Positions 43,488 to 51,864 of a DNA stretch of 64,000 bases are shown in pieces. A model generated the notes under the pieces. The model had not been told where the DNA came from, searched no databases, and saw only the letters and a program-made list of their open reading frames with translations. Source of the stretch: Aminipila sp963524205 (GTDB lineage: Bacteria > Bacillota > Clostridia > Peptostreptococcales > Anaerovoracaceae); the NCBI GenBank assembly GCA_963524205.1, contig CAURED010000010.1, positions 1 to 64,000 of the forward strand, given 5' to 3'. Made by a program: the position numbers and the translations under genes. How positions within the stretch are numbered: the first letter of the stretch is position 1; every line of letters starts with the position of its first letter.

Positions 43488-44123
43488 TTATCTGATAAAG
43501 TTCGTAAATACTTTTGCTTCTTTTTCAGGTTCTTTAACGGTTTCTTTTCCATTTTCAACCAGTTCCATAAGCCATGCCATATTTTTACCAAGAACGCTCA
43601 TTATTTGTTTTCCTTCTTCATCTTCTACAACTTCTCCTGGGGCTGTCCCATGTATTACATTCCAGTAATTGGAACCTGGTATAAGCATCTCTGAATAATG
43701 AATATAATTATTCAGCTGATTAAATGTAGGTATTCCACCTGAACGTCTAACGGCAACTACTGCTGCTCCTACCTTATGTCTTAAAAGGCCACCTGAACTA
43801 CCGGCCACATAAAATGCTCTGTCCAGAAATGATTTCATGGTTCCTGCTATAGCAGAATAGTAAACTGGCGATCCTAAGATTATGCCGTCTGCTTCTTTCA
43901 TCTTCTGTACCCATTCATTCACTTCATCGTTCTGAATGATACATTTCTCATCTTTATTTTTAGCACAGGCATTACACGCCAGACAGCCCCTAATGTTTTT
44001 GTTTCCTACATGTATAATTTCAACATCTATACCTTCCTTCTCTAATTCTTCTGCAACCATTTTTATAGCATGATATGTGTTACCTTCCTTTTTAGGACTT
44101 CCATTAAATGCAACAACTTTCAT
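43488..44123 (-). CDS. NADPH-dependent FMN reductase / iron-sulfur flavoprotein
   Basis: A 211-residue flavodoxin-fold protein. GSPKKEGNTY binds FMN phosphate, and CLACNACAKNKDEKC near residue 48 is a compact cysteine motif as in iron-sulfur flavoproteins. SPVYYSAIAGTMKSFLDR completes the flavin site. It likely reduces quinones or other electrophiles. AAGGAGGATTATA precedes the ATG. An HxlR regulator is divergent, 120 bases away, the usual partner of such reductases. Confidence 0.88.
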   Translation of the reverse strand: MKVVAFNGSPKKEGNTYHAIKMVAEELEKEGIDVEIIHVGNKNIRGCLACNACAKNKDEKCIIQNDEVNEWVQKMKEADGIILGSPVYYSAIAGTMKSFLDRAFYVAGSSGGLLRHKVGAAVVAVRRSGGIPTFNQLNNYIHYSEMLIPGSNYWNVIHGTAPGEVVEDEEGKQIMSVLGKNMAWLMELVENGKETVKEPEKEAKVFTNFIR

Positions 44124-44194
44124 TATAATCCTCCTTATTGAATTTCTTTATTATTCATGATATTATTATAAAAATTAAGTTTAAATATTACAAG

Positions 44195-44232
44195 TACGCA
44201 CTATTTTGTATTATAGTACCCAAAAGGATACT
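44195..44232. promoter_or_regulatory. Possible HxlR operator between reductase and regulator
   Basis: AGTACC (44215-44220) and GGATACT (44226-44232) form an imperfect dyad, and a further AAGTAC starts at 44192. Repeated GTA/TAC half-sites in a reductase-HxlR spacer resemble sites bound by HxlR-type regulators such as YodB. Not proven. Confidence 0.4.
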
Positions 44233-44250
44233 GTTGAAAGGATAAACATT

Positions 44251-44634
44251 ATGAACTCCAGTTATAATACTTTACAATATAAAGGCAAAAATTATACATG
44301 TACCTTTGAGCTTACAATTAATTTAATCGGTGGAAAATGGAAACCAATTATTATTTGGCGTTTAGGTACAAAAGGGGTTCAGAGATTTAATGAATTAAAA
44401 AAGCTGCTTCCTCAGATAACTCAGAAAATGCTAACTCAACAGTTAAGGGAATTAGAAGCAGATAATTTAGTTATTAGGAAAGTTTATCCTCAGGTTCCTC
44501 CAAAGGTGGAATATTCATTAACTGATTTAGGAGAAACTTTAATGCCTATCCTAAGTATGATGTGTAGTTGGGGTGATGATTATTATAAACATTTTGACAG
44601 TAGTATAAGCAGCAAGCATACTGATGCCAAATAA
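44251..44634 (+). CDS. HxlR-family transcriptional regulator
   Basis: About 127 residues from the ATG at 44251 (AAAGGATAAACATT before it); 15 more codons upstream are open but have no ribosome site. The winged helix is typical: LIGGKWKPIIIWRLGTKGVQRFNELKKLLPQITQKMLTQQLRELEAD, then VEYSLTDLGE. One cysteine is present at CTFEL near the N-terminus, where YodB-type members sense electrophiles. It probably controls the divergent reductase. Confidence 0.9.
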   Translation: MNSSYNTLQYKGKNYTCTFELTINLIGGKWKPIIIWRLGTKGVQRFNELKKLLPQITQKMLTQQLRELEADNLVIRKVYPQVPPKVEYSLTDLGETLMPILSMMCSWGDDYYKHFDSSISSKHTDAK

Positions 44635-44664
44635 AGTTTAGAATAAAAGCCAGGCAAAGAAGGG

Positions 44665-44763
44665 TGTAGCCCAAATTTCGTGTAAAAAGCCTCCTGATTG
44701 GTGTAGAATATATACACCAATCAGGAGGTTTTTCATATGGGAAGAAGTCTTTATAACTCATGA
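44665..44763 (+). mobile_element. End fragment of an insertion sequence
   Basis: TGTAGCCCAAATTTCGTGT starts at 44665 and looks like an insertion-sequence terminus. It is followed by a hairpin and then AGGAGG, 8 bases, and an ATG at 44737 that reads only MGRSLYNS before TGA. MGRSLYNS is a plausible start of an IS3-type orfA, which would continue after SLYS-ELK-like residues. The remainder and the other end are missing. The fragment is unlinked to the neighbouring genes. The family assignment is uncertain. Confidence 0.45.
44684..44733. terminator. Long bidirectional hairpin
   Basis: CCTCCTGATTGGTGTA (44690-44705) pairs perfectly with TACACCAATCAGGAGG (44713-44728), flanked by A5 on the left and T5 on the right. 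It should terminate the HxlR gene on plus and the long operon on minus. In the IS fragment it masks the AGGAGG ribosome site, a known way insertion sequences prevent read-through expression. Confidence 0.85.
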
Positions 44764-44773
44764 ATTGAATATC

Positions 44774-45595
44774 TTAAATAACACTTGACATTTTAATCAC
44801 TTCTATGCCAGCTTCTTGCCACCTATTGATAATACGATTAAATCCAATGGAGTCACTTGCCATATGACCAGCTACTATAATATTTCCAATGTCTTGTTCT
44901 TCAATAGCATTTTTTACTTCATCTGGTATATGCATAGAAATAATCGTACCTACTCCCGCTTCAAAATATGCTTTATAAATATCAACTCCTCCTCCAGCCC
45001 CTCCTGCCATAAGAACTGCTATTTTTCCCGCATATGAGTCAGGCGTTCCTACTCGAATCACAGGTTTTGCAATTGCATCACGAAATTCACGAATATCATT
45101 TAAAGAATCAATGATATCTTGTAGTTTCGTTTTATCTTTTTCTCCAAATTGTTTATTTATATGTGATTGAACAAACCTTTCCGTTATTAAGTCTGCAGGC
45201 ATATGAATGTTCATATACGGCATATCTAATAATCTTGCAGCAGAACTACTCCGATCATAATTATAAACATGATGTTCAAGTGCAACACGATTCATCCTTT
45301 TTTTTAGCATTTTTTGAGCTCTATTAATAGGTATTCCAAACTCTACCATCTTGTCAATCTGTAAATGCATAACATTATGAAAATTGATAAGCTGTGTGCC
45401 AGATGTTGGATGATGACTGACTACAAGATCCACCCCAAGTTCTTTACCCAAAAGTAGTTCTGGAGTTTCCATGTCAATTCCCACTAGGACTTTTTTAATA
45501 TTCTTTCCTTCCATATATATTCCTGTATCTACAGTTTCTTCACTTAAACCTGCTACCTCCAAAGCCATATGCATCAATTGTTTTGAAGTGTACAT
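44774..45595 (-). CDS. NIF3-family protein (dinuclear metal site)
   Basis: A 273-residue NIF3/YqfO-like protein without the extra PII-like insert. VVSHHP (H61, H62) is the metal motif and VALEHHVYNYDR comes later. GGAGGTAGTAG precedes the ATG. The molecular role of NIF3 proteins is unsettled; a metal-dependent hydrolase function is often assumed. It is the last gene of the long operon, 36 bases after the racemase-like gene, and could act as a hydrolase in this pathway. Confidence 0.85.
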   Translation of the reverse strand: MYTSKQLMHMALEVAGLSEETVDTGIYMEGKNIKKVLVGIDMETPELLLGKELGVDLVVSHHPTSGTQLINFHNVMHLQIDKMVEFGIPINRAQKMLKKRMNRVALEHHVYNYDRSSSAARLLDMPYMNIHMPADLITERFVQSHINKQFGEKDKTKLQDIIDSLNDIREFRDAIAKPVIRVGTPDSYAGKIAVLMAGGAGGGVDIYKAYFEAGVGTIISMHIPDEVKNAIEEQDIGNIIVAGHMASDSIGFNRIINRWQEAGIEVIKMSSVI

Positions 45596-45630
45596 TTCTA
45601 CTACCTCCTTTACACGAAGTTTTACACCAG

Positions 45631-46710
45631 CTATAGTTCATCCGTTGAGCCAATAACCTTTTCTACAAATGGAGATGTCATAGCTCCTAAGAAGGAAGAG
45701 TACTCTAAATCAAATGAAACTGTATCACCTACTTCGAGCTCCTTTAAATTTGTAATATCGATTACTAAATGATCACTTGAAGCCCCAATTATTTTAATAT
45801 TTTCATTTCTAGGAATTAGCCCTTCAATATTCGTATCCTGTCTTCCAATATTTAGAATACATCTTAACATATCTCCCTTGTCATCAATTTGGGGAATATT
45901 ACCGAAGGCATCCTGTCCTATCTCCCCAATTGGAACTGAAGGTTTCACTTTCTTCTCAATAATCTCAGCAGTAAGAACAAATGCATCTTGATAAGTATTA
46001 GCTATAGCTTCTCTAGCAATTGTTTCCCGACCAAGCAAAATCGCTTCTCCTATTCTGAAGTGATTGATTCTATCTGGTATACCATTTAATTCTAAAAGCC
46101 TTATGGAACTAGAATTTGCTGCTGTTAAAATCTCACATTTTATATCAAATTCTTTTTCCATTTCAGAAGCTAAATCCACAAGCTTTTGATTATTTTCAGT
46201 AGTAGGAATTACTCCATTCAAATCAGTTAGATTTGTTCCCAGTCCGATAATTTTCACTCCCTTTAATGTCAATGTTTTACTAATTATGTCATGAAGTTCA
46301 TCTGGCCATATACCTTCTCGTAAATCACCCAAATCAACCATTATCACGATATTATGAACTTTATTTTTACTAACACTTTCTTCAGATAAAGCTTCTATCA
46401 CCTTATATTCGGTGTTAAAGCTTACATCTGCTAACTCTACTACTCTATCAACTTCGGACAAATGTGGTGAACGAATTAAGATTACCGGAACTGTAATACC
46501 ACTATCCTTCAATCTTTTAATATTGTTTAACCTTGATTCAGCTAACCATGTAACCCCACCTCTTATCATTGCATTTGCAACTTCTGGCATTCCCAGTGTA
46601 CCTTTTGTTACGCCGGCTAAAGCAATAGAATTTTTTTTGCATAATCCAAATATAGTATTCGTGTTATGCTCAACCTTTTTTAAATCAATTGTTAATTTTG
46701 GTGTACTCAT
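45631..46710 (-). CDS. PLP-dependent racemase of the ornithine/alanine racemase type
   Basis: About 359 residues from the ATG at 46710 (GAGAGGGTTATA before it), which overlaps the ureohydrolase stop (TAATG). It is a fold-type III enzyme: the cofactor lysine is K36 in LAGVTKGTLG, followed by GGVTWLAESRLNNI, and the barrel end reads RINHFRIGEAILLG. It resembles clostridial ornithine racemase (Orr) and YhfX more than peptidoglycan alanine racemase, and lacks the second-domain catalytic tyrosine region of the latter. With two arginase-like genes alongside, ornithine or a relative is a sensible substrate. Confidence 0.83.
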   Translation of the reverse strand: MSTPKLTIDLKKVEHNTNTIFGLCKKNSIALAGVTKGTLGMPEVANAMIRGGVTWLAESRLNNIKRLKDSGITVPVILIRSPHLSEVDRVVELADVSFNTEYKVIEALSEESVSKNKVHNIVIMVDLGDLREGIWPDELHDIISKTLTLKGVKIIGLGTNLTDLNGVIPTTENNQKLVDLASEMEKEFDIKCEILTAANSSSIRLLELNGIPDRINHFRIGEAILLGRETIAREAIANTYQDAFVLTAEIIEKKVKPSVPIGEIGQDAFGNIPQIDDKGDMLRCILNIGRQDTNIEGLIPRNENIKIIGASSDHLVIDITNLKELEVGDTVSFDLEYSSFLGAMTSPFVEKVIGSTDEL

Positions 46711-47612
46711 TATAACCCTCTCTTTATCTTTAATTTTTTCGAAATAAAACAAATAAATTCGTAAACTATCATTGCTGCAGTATTTGAGGTTATATCTCCC
46801 TCATCATATGCAGGCAGTACTTCTGCAAGATCATAACCAACAACATTTATTTCACAAGTTTCTCGTATCAAATCTATAGCATCTAAACTTGACACTCCTC
46901 CAACTTCTATTGTTCCAGTTCCTGGAGCATATGCTGGATCAAGAAAATCAATATCAAAAGTTAAAAATGCTTTACTACTGCCTACTCTTTCTCTAATTAC
47001 TCTGCCAACTTCTTTAATCCCTAAATTTCTAATATCATTTGTAGTGAATGTCTTGAAACCCAATTTCCCTGCATTACCTATTTGACTACGAATACCAATT
47101 TGAATTGAGTGTTCAACATCAATTAACCCTTCTTCGCAAGCTCTGCGAAATGTTGTGGCGTGATTATATATCTGCCCAAGGTATTGATCGACTGTATCTG
47201 TATGTGAATCAAACTGTATTAATGCTATAGGTCCATGTGACTTTGCCAAAACTCTCAATTGAGCTAAAGATATAGAATGATCTCCTCCCAAGGAAATTGG
47301 AATTGCTCCTGTTGAAACAATATTATCCAATTCATACTGAATCCGTTCATACGAGGCTTCTATGTATCCTGGGATAACCTTAATATCTCCATAGTCTGCC
47401 CCTAAAAGTTCTTTGCTTATATCCGTTTTTAAATCAACATTATAGTTTTTGAGAAATTTAGAGCATTGTCTAATTTTTGAAGGAGCCATTCGAGCACCAA
47501 CCCGAAAAGTACAACCTGTATCAAAAGGAATCCCAATAATAACATAGTCAACCAGATTCATATAATTAAACTCAGGCAACCCCATAAAGGTATTAAACTT
47601 AATCTCATTCAC
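46710..47612 (-). CDS. Ureohydrolase (agmatinase/arginase family), intact metal site
   Basis: A 300-residue arginase-fold enzyme. The manganese ligands are present: GGDHS (H112), DSHTD (135-139) and TFDIDFLDPAYAPGTGT (D220, D222). It should hydrolyse a guanidino compound to an amine and urea; arginine, agmatine or guanidinobutyrate cannot be told apart. The start is GTG overlapping the stop of the sister gene (GTGAATGA), so translation is coupled. It probably forms a pair with that degenerate paralogue. Confidence 0.88.
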   Translation of the reverse strand: MNEIKFNTFMGLPEFNYMNLVDYVIIGIPFDTGCTFRVGARMAPSKIRQCSKFLKNYNVDLKTDISKELLGADYGDIKVIPGYIEASYERIQYELDNIVSTGAIPISLGGDHSISLAQLRVLAKSHGPIALIQFDSHTDTVDQYLGQIYNHATTFRRACEEGLIDVEHSIQIGIRSQIGNAGKLGFKTFTTNDIRNLGIKEVGRVIRERVGSSKAFLTFDIDFLDPAYAPGTGTIEVGGVSSLDAIDLIRETCEINVVGYDLAEVLPAYDEGDITSNTAAMIVYEFICFISKKLKIKRGL

Positions 47613-48579
47613 AACTATTCTTCGCCTTCCTTTTCACTATATTTTTTTTAAACGCTAATATAGCTAAGAACTCATGTATTAAATTCGCCGCTGCACAGGC
47701 TGTTCTCTGGGTTGGATCGTATGCGGGAACAAATTCTACTACTTCAAGCCCAACAAAATTAAGACAACATAATCCTCTCAAGCATTCAAAGGTTTCATGT
47801 ACTGAAAAACCACCAACGCTAACTCGACCAGAAGCCGGAGCAAAAGCAGGGTCAATAAAGCTAATATCAAAAGAGCAAAATGTTGGATTGTCACCTATTA
47901 TACTGTTAATTTCATTGCATACACTCTTTATCCCCCTGTTTCTTATATCACTTGTAGTAATAACTTTCATGCCATTTTGAATTATTCTCAATAGATTTGT
48001 TTCATCATCGATTGTTCCCCTTAATCCCAAATGCACCGAATGTTTTACATCTATTAGCTTTTCTTCTAAAATCTTATTCAACAAAAAATCATGTGCATAG
48101 TCATCCTCATGCCAACTATCATTATAATCCAAATGTGAATCAAATATAATAAGGCTCAATGCCCCATACTTTTTTGACATGGCTCTTATTTTTGCTAAAG
48201 ATAAAAAATGATCTCCTCCAATAATAATTGGAATGGCTCTTTTTTCTGTTATCTCACTTATTAAATCTTCTATTTTTTTTAATGAAGTTTGCAAATCATA
48301 ATTTTTAACGTTTATATCACCATAATCAACTCCAGTTAATTCTTTTGGAATGTTTATATTTAAATTCAGATTTTGATTACGCAAAGTCATTGATATTCTT
48401 CGTATTTCATCAGCAGCAAATTTTGCCCCCAGCCTATCACTACTCAAAGTTTCTAAAGGGACTCCAATAATTGCATAATCTGCGGATTCCAAATTCCGAG
48501 TTAAAGGTAAGTGCATAAATGAGTTAATACCTAAAAATTGAGGGCCTTTCAAAGTATGGCAATTTATATTACTGTCCAT
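47605..48579 (-). CDS. Ureohydrolase paralogue lacking one metal ligand
   Basis: A 324-residue arginase-fold protein. GGDHF (H124) and DSHLD (147-151) are intact. The third metal motif reads SFDISFIDPAFAPASG, so serine 240 replaces the second aspartate of DID. The following GTG-T-E-GG loop is also changed (ASGRVSVGG). It may therefore bind one metal or be catalytically altered. It overlaps its intact sister by 8 bases, suggesting a heteromeric enzyme or a different reaction. AAAGGTGAAAA precedes the ATG. Confidence 0.87.
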   Translation of the reverse strand: MDSNINCHTLKGPQFLGINSFMHLPLTRNLESADYAIIGVPLETLSSDRLGAKFAADEIRRISMTLRNQNLNLNINIPKELTGVDYGDINVKNYDLQTSLKKIEDLISEITEKRAIPIIIGGDHFLSLAKIRAMSKKYGALSLIIFDSHLDYNDSWHEDDYAHDFLLNKILEEKLIDVKHSVHLGLRGTIDDETNLLRIIQNGMKVITTSDIRNRGIKSVCNEINSIIGDNPTFCSFDISFIDPAFAPASGRVSVGGFSVHETFECLRGLCCLNFVGLEVVEFVPAYDPTQRTACAAANLIHEFLAILAFKKNIVKRKAKNSCE

Positions 48580-48598
48580 TTTTCACCTTTCTTGTTAT

Positions 48599-49762
48599 CT
48601 ATGCGTTTCTTTGAAAAACTATTTTTCCATTAATTATCGTCGTTACCACTCTGGATCTTGTATCAAGGGGATGTCCCTCCATTACAATCAAATCTGCATC
48701 TTTATTTACCTCAATACTCCCTACGTGATCTTCTATTCCTAACATGCGGGCGGGATTAATGGTTATAGCTTTTAAAGCCTCTACTTCATCCATGCCCTCT
48801 CTAACTGCCAAAGAAGCAGATATACTAAGATACTTTGTAGGAAGCCATGGATGGTCACTTATAATTGAAACTGGAATATTCATTTTGGACAATACCCCAG
48901 GTGTACTAGATTCCAAACCTTTGTGCTCCACTCTAAACCTATGTATCAACATTGGTCCTAACATAACCGAAGCATTTTCTTTTAATAATATTTCTTTAAC
49001 TAAGTTTCCTGAAGTACAATGTACTATAATAATATTAATATCAAATTCCTTTGCAATTCTCAGAGCTGTTAGAATATCATCTTCTCTGTGTGCATGTACC
49101 TTTAATGGAATTGTTTTGCTAATCACGCCTCGTAAGGCCTCTAACTTTTCATCATAAACGGGTTCCAAATGATTTAACAAAGCCTGCTCACATTTCATAT
49201 GATACTCCTTAGCCCTTCGAAGTTCTTCTCTTAACAATGCAGCTATTGCCATACGTGAAACCGGTGATTTATGCCTTCCTCCATAAACGGACTTAGGATT
49301 TTCTCCCAGTGCGGCCTTAATAGCCACTGGCTCCTTAATGAGCATGCTTTCAATACAATCACCATATGTTTTAATCGCAGCAAACTGACCACCTATTACA
49401 TTTGAGCTCCCTGGGCCAACAGCTACCGTTGTGACTCCATTTTCATAAGCCTCCTTGAGTGCTATATCATTAAAGTATATACCATCACTTGCTTTTAAAT
49501 GTGGAGTTATCGGATCACTTGACTCATTATGATCCTTACCTTCAATGCCAACGCCATCCTCCATTATTCCGGCGTGACTATGACCGTCAACAAACCCAGG
49601 TAAAATATAATTGCCCTTAACATCCAATACATCACATGCACTTGAATTTGGAAGCTCACTCATACAACCCAAATCAATGATCTTCTGGTCTTTTATCAAT
49701 ACGTATCCGTCCTGAATTATTTCTCCAGTAACGGTTAATATTTTTCCGTTGATTAGTAGCAA
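48599..49762 (-). CDS. Metal-dependent amidohydrolase
   Basis: A 387-residue amidohydrolase-superfamily enzyme with ILPGFVDGHSHAG (H61, H63), VHAHRE, IIVHCTSG and ISDHPW as successive metal and catalytic motifs, and a C-terminal beta domain (IEVNKDADLIVMEGHP). It is closest in style to imidazolonepropionase/dipeptidase-like members; the substrate is unknown. The start is TTG, 8 bases after GAAGG. Inside the operon it could release or cyclise an amide. Confidence 0.85.
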   Translation of the reverse strand: MLLINGKILTVTGEIIQDGYVLIKDQKIIDLGCMSELPNSSACDVLDVKGNYILPGFVDGHSHAGIMEDGVGIEGKDHNESSDPITPHLKASDGIYFNDIALKEAYENGVTTVAVGPGSSNVIGGQFAAIKTYGDCIESMLIKEPVAIKAALGENPKSVYGGRHKSPVSRMAIAALLREELRRAKEYHMKCEQALLNHLEPVYDEKLEALRGVISKTIPLKVHAHREDDILTALRIAKEFDINIIIVHCTSGNLVKEILLKENASVMLGPMLIHRFRVEHKGLESSTPGVLSKMNIPVSIISDHPWLPTKYLSISASLAVREGMDEVEALKAITINPARMLGIEDHVGSIEVNKDADLIVMEGHPLDTRSRVVTTIINGKIVFQRNA

Positions 49763-49784
49763 TTGCTTCGCCTTCTTTCTAGAC

Positions 49785-50654
49785 CTATTTATACCGATTT
49801 ATTAAGTAATCACTGATTTTTTCTGCAGGATTTATTCCAGTTGTATTATAAAAAGCTTTAAATAGTGGACAAATATTTACTTCAAGTACTGCAAATCCGT
49901 CTGCTGTTTCAATAATATCCACACCAGCAATCTCTGCTCCAATGGCTTTTGCAGCGTTTATTGCCATTTTACTTATCTCTATACTTATTTCGCCTTTTCT
50001 TCCAATTCCTCCGTTACAGATATTGGTTTTCCACTGTTCCTTATTTGCTTCCCTATAATATGCTCCTATTGCCTCATCTCCTATAACAAATATTCTTATA
50101 TCCCTATAGGATTTTGACTTTGGATTATGAACAAACTCTTGAATATAAAAAGGCTGTTTAGTAAAATCGATTAATTCAATAAAATCTTTAGCATTATTAA
50201 TTGTATCGGCTTTGACAATTCCAACGCCTCGCCCTCCAATCCAAGGTTTTAAGACCACTGGAAACTTTAATTCCGGCAAAGAATTTATTATTACATCCTT
50301 TGAAAAGCTAAAAAGAGTTTTAGGATGAGGTATATTTCCTTTTGCCAAATAAAGGCTGCAATACGCTTTGTTTTGGCTATTGTAGATTGCATCTGCGGAA
50401 TTTACTATACGTTCACCTTTGACCTCATAGGCTTTTAACAAAGTCAGTCCTTCGTGAAGAATTGGCCTTTCTACTCGGCCTAAAACTACATGATATTCTG
50501 TACTTGAGTTGGCTATTTTAGAATAATTTAATAATGTATTTTCAATACTGATGAGTTCTGTTTCATATCCTCTTTTTCTAATACATGTATTAATTTCATT
50601 CAATTCCCATTTATCTAATGACATACTTACTATGCCTATAGGTTTTTTATTCAT
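49785..50654 (-). CDS. RimK/LysX-type ATP-grasp ligase
   Basis: A 289-residue ATP-grasp enzyme of the RimK/LysX kind. FPVVLKPWIGGRGVG is the phosphate-binding loop, YIQEFVHNPKSKSYRDIRIFVIGDEAIGAYYRE follows, and GVDIIETADGFAVLEVNICP carries the metal-binding Glu-x-Asn. Such enzymes form amide bonds with glutamate or other amino acids. GGAGGTAGGGTTAA precedes the ATG, and the start overlaps the preceding ATP-grasp gene by 8 bases. Confidence 0.9.
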   Translation of the reverse strand: MNKKPIGIVSMSLDKWELNEINTCIRKRGYETELISIENTLLNYSKIANSSTEYHVVLGRVERPILHEGLTLLKAYEVKGERIVNSADAIYNSQNKAYCSLYLAKGNIPHPKTLFSFSKDVIINSLPELKFPVVLKPWIGGRGVGIVKADTINNAKDFIELIDFTKQPFYIQEFVHNPKSKSYRDIRIFVIGDEAIGAYYREANKEQWKTNICNGGIGRKGEISIEISKMAINAAKAIGAEIAGVDIIETADGFAVLEVNICPLFKAFYNTTGINPAEKISDYLINRYK

Positions 50655-51840
50655 TTAACCCTACCTCCGTAGATATTCTTTCATCAATTGATTTCACTAT
50701 TGCCTCTGAAATAGTTCTCAGGTTTTCAACTAAATGCGTACTTAGAATCAAGAAGTTTTGATCTAGCTTAAACCCAAGTTCACTTATCTCATCTAAATTT
50801 AAGCATTTTCTTGCTTCATGCATTGATATAACATTATCTGAGCAAAGAACTACTAAATCCACGCCTCCACTGCTTATATTCGTTACTAAACTCTTTTCAA
50901 ACAATCTATTTGAATTATTTGTGCAATATGGGATATATGATCTTCGACCTTCGATTCCTGCAACCTTTCCACCATATACCATCACTCTTATATCAAAGCA
51001 ATATTCTTTTTGATCCGCCGATCTAAAGAGTGAGGGTTCAATACGTTCTTGGACTAAATATTGTTCACCTTTCTGCATGGCCTGTGAAATTTCAATAATT
51101 TTGTATTTATTTTCAAGGGCTTTAGCATTTGTAAAGCTAAAAAAACCTTTCCCTCCATATGAAGAATTTGGTTTTGCTATGCAATCTAGTTTTCTATCAA
51201 AGAAACCCTGAATCTTTTCTTTTAACAATTCTTCATCTGCTACAAGATAGCTTTCCGGCTGCCTAAATTTAAGATTACTCTTTCTGATCAAACTATTGAT
51301 ACATTCATGGGTCTTGTACTTGTCTTTTGCAATTTCCCTAACCCGAAGATCATTCACAACCGGCTGCTTAATAGTTGCTGGTGGAAACTGAAAATTTCTT
51401 CGATAAATTACTGCTGGCTTATTCAAAGAGTTCCCTGTATATAAAATATTGTCTTGTATAGTACACTCTTCAGGAGTATACATATCAGCTTGAAAACCTG
51501 CTTCCTTAAAAATTTTTATTAAGAATTGAATCTCCTTTTCAATCTCTTCAGGATGATTTCTTCGCTTACAAAGTATTGCAATTTCCTCATTAATTATCTT
51601 GCTATATGAATTATTAAAATACTTTTTAAAGCATGATATAAATATATTTTTATGTTGTTCTGTAAGATTCTGCAAGTCTGTATTTTTTGATATAGCCAAT
51701 TGTGCAAGTTTATTCTTTATCTCAATATAATAGGGTGCCAATGTATTATCATTGACCTCCATGAAAATAGGAGTCCCATGCTTGTCAATTAAAAAATCTA
51801 CAGATGCATACTCAAAATACCTAATTTGATTATTTTGCAT
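50647..51840 (-). CDS. ATP-grasp protein with displaced Glu-x-Asn motif
   Basis: About 397 residues from the ATG at 51840 (GAGGTG 6 bases upstream; an in-frame GTG lies within that site). The central and C-terminal parts look like an ATP-grasp fold: DCIAKPNSSYGGKGFFSF, YLVQERIEPS, FDIRVMVYGGKVAGIEGR and VTNISSGG. The end of the protein lacks the usual vlEvN motif. Instead ASVDFLIDKHGTPIFMEVNDN occurs at about residues 12-31. This is the arrangement expected of a circular permutation or of fusion to the tail of another ligase. Confidence 0.78.
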   Translation of the reverse strand: MQNNQIRYFEYASVDFLIDKHGTPIFMEVNDNTLAPYYIEIKNKLAQLAISKNTDLQNLTEQHKNIFISCFKKYFNNSYSKIINEEIAILCKRRNHPEEIEKEIQFLIKIFKEAGFQADMYTPEECTIQDNILYTGNSLNKPAVIYRRNFQFPPATIKQPVVNDLRVREIAKDKYKTHECINSLIRKSNLKFRQPESYLVADEELLKEKIQGFFDRKLDCIAKPNSSYGGKGFFSFTNAKALENKYKIIEISQAMQKGEQYLVQERIEPSLFRSADQKEYCFDIRVMVYGGKVAGIEGRRSYIPYCTNNSNRLFEKSLVTNISSGGVDLVVLCSDNVISMHEARKCLNLDEISELGFKLDQNFLILSTHLVENLRTISEAIVKSIDERISTEVGLNE

Positions 51841-51864
51841 TCTATTCACCTCAGAGCGTCAAAA

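Noticed and set aside
44546..44761. Minus-strand 71-codon frame next to the HxlR gene
   Set aside because: It is antisense to the regulator and insertion-sequence fragment and has no ribosome site.
46710..47612. Calling the intact ureohydrolase agmatinase or arginase
   Set aside because: The metal motifs do not separate arginine, agmatine and guanidinobutyrate activities, so only the family is given.
48599..49762. Imidazolonepropionase (histidine degradation)
   Set aside because: The motifs are generic for the amidohydrolase superfamily and no other hut gene is present, so I did not assign that name.
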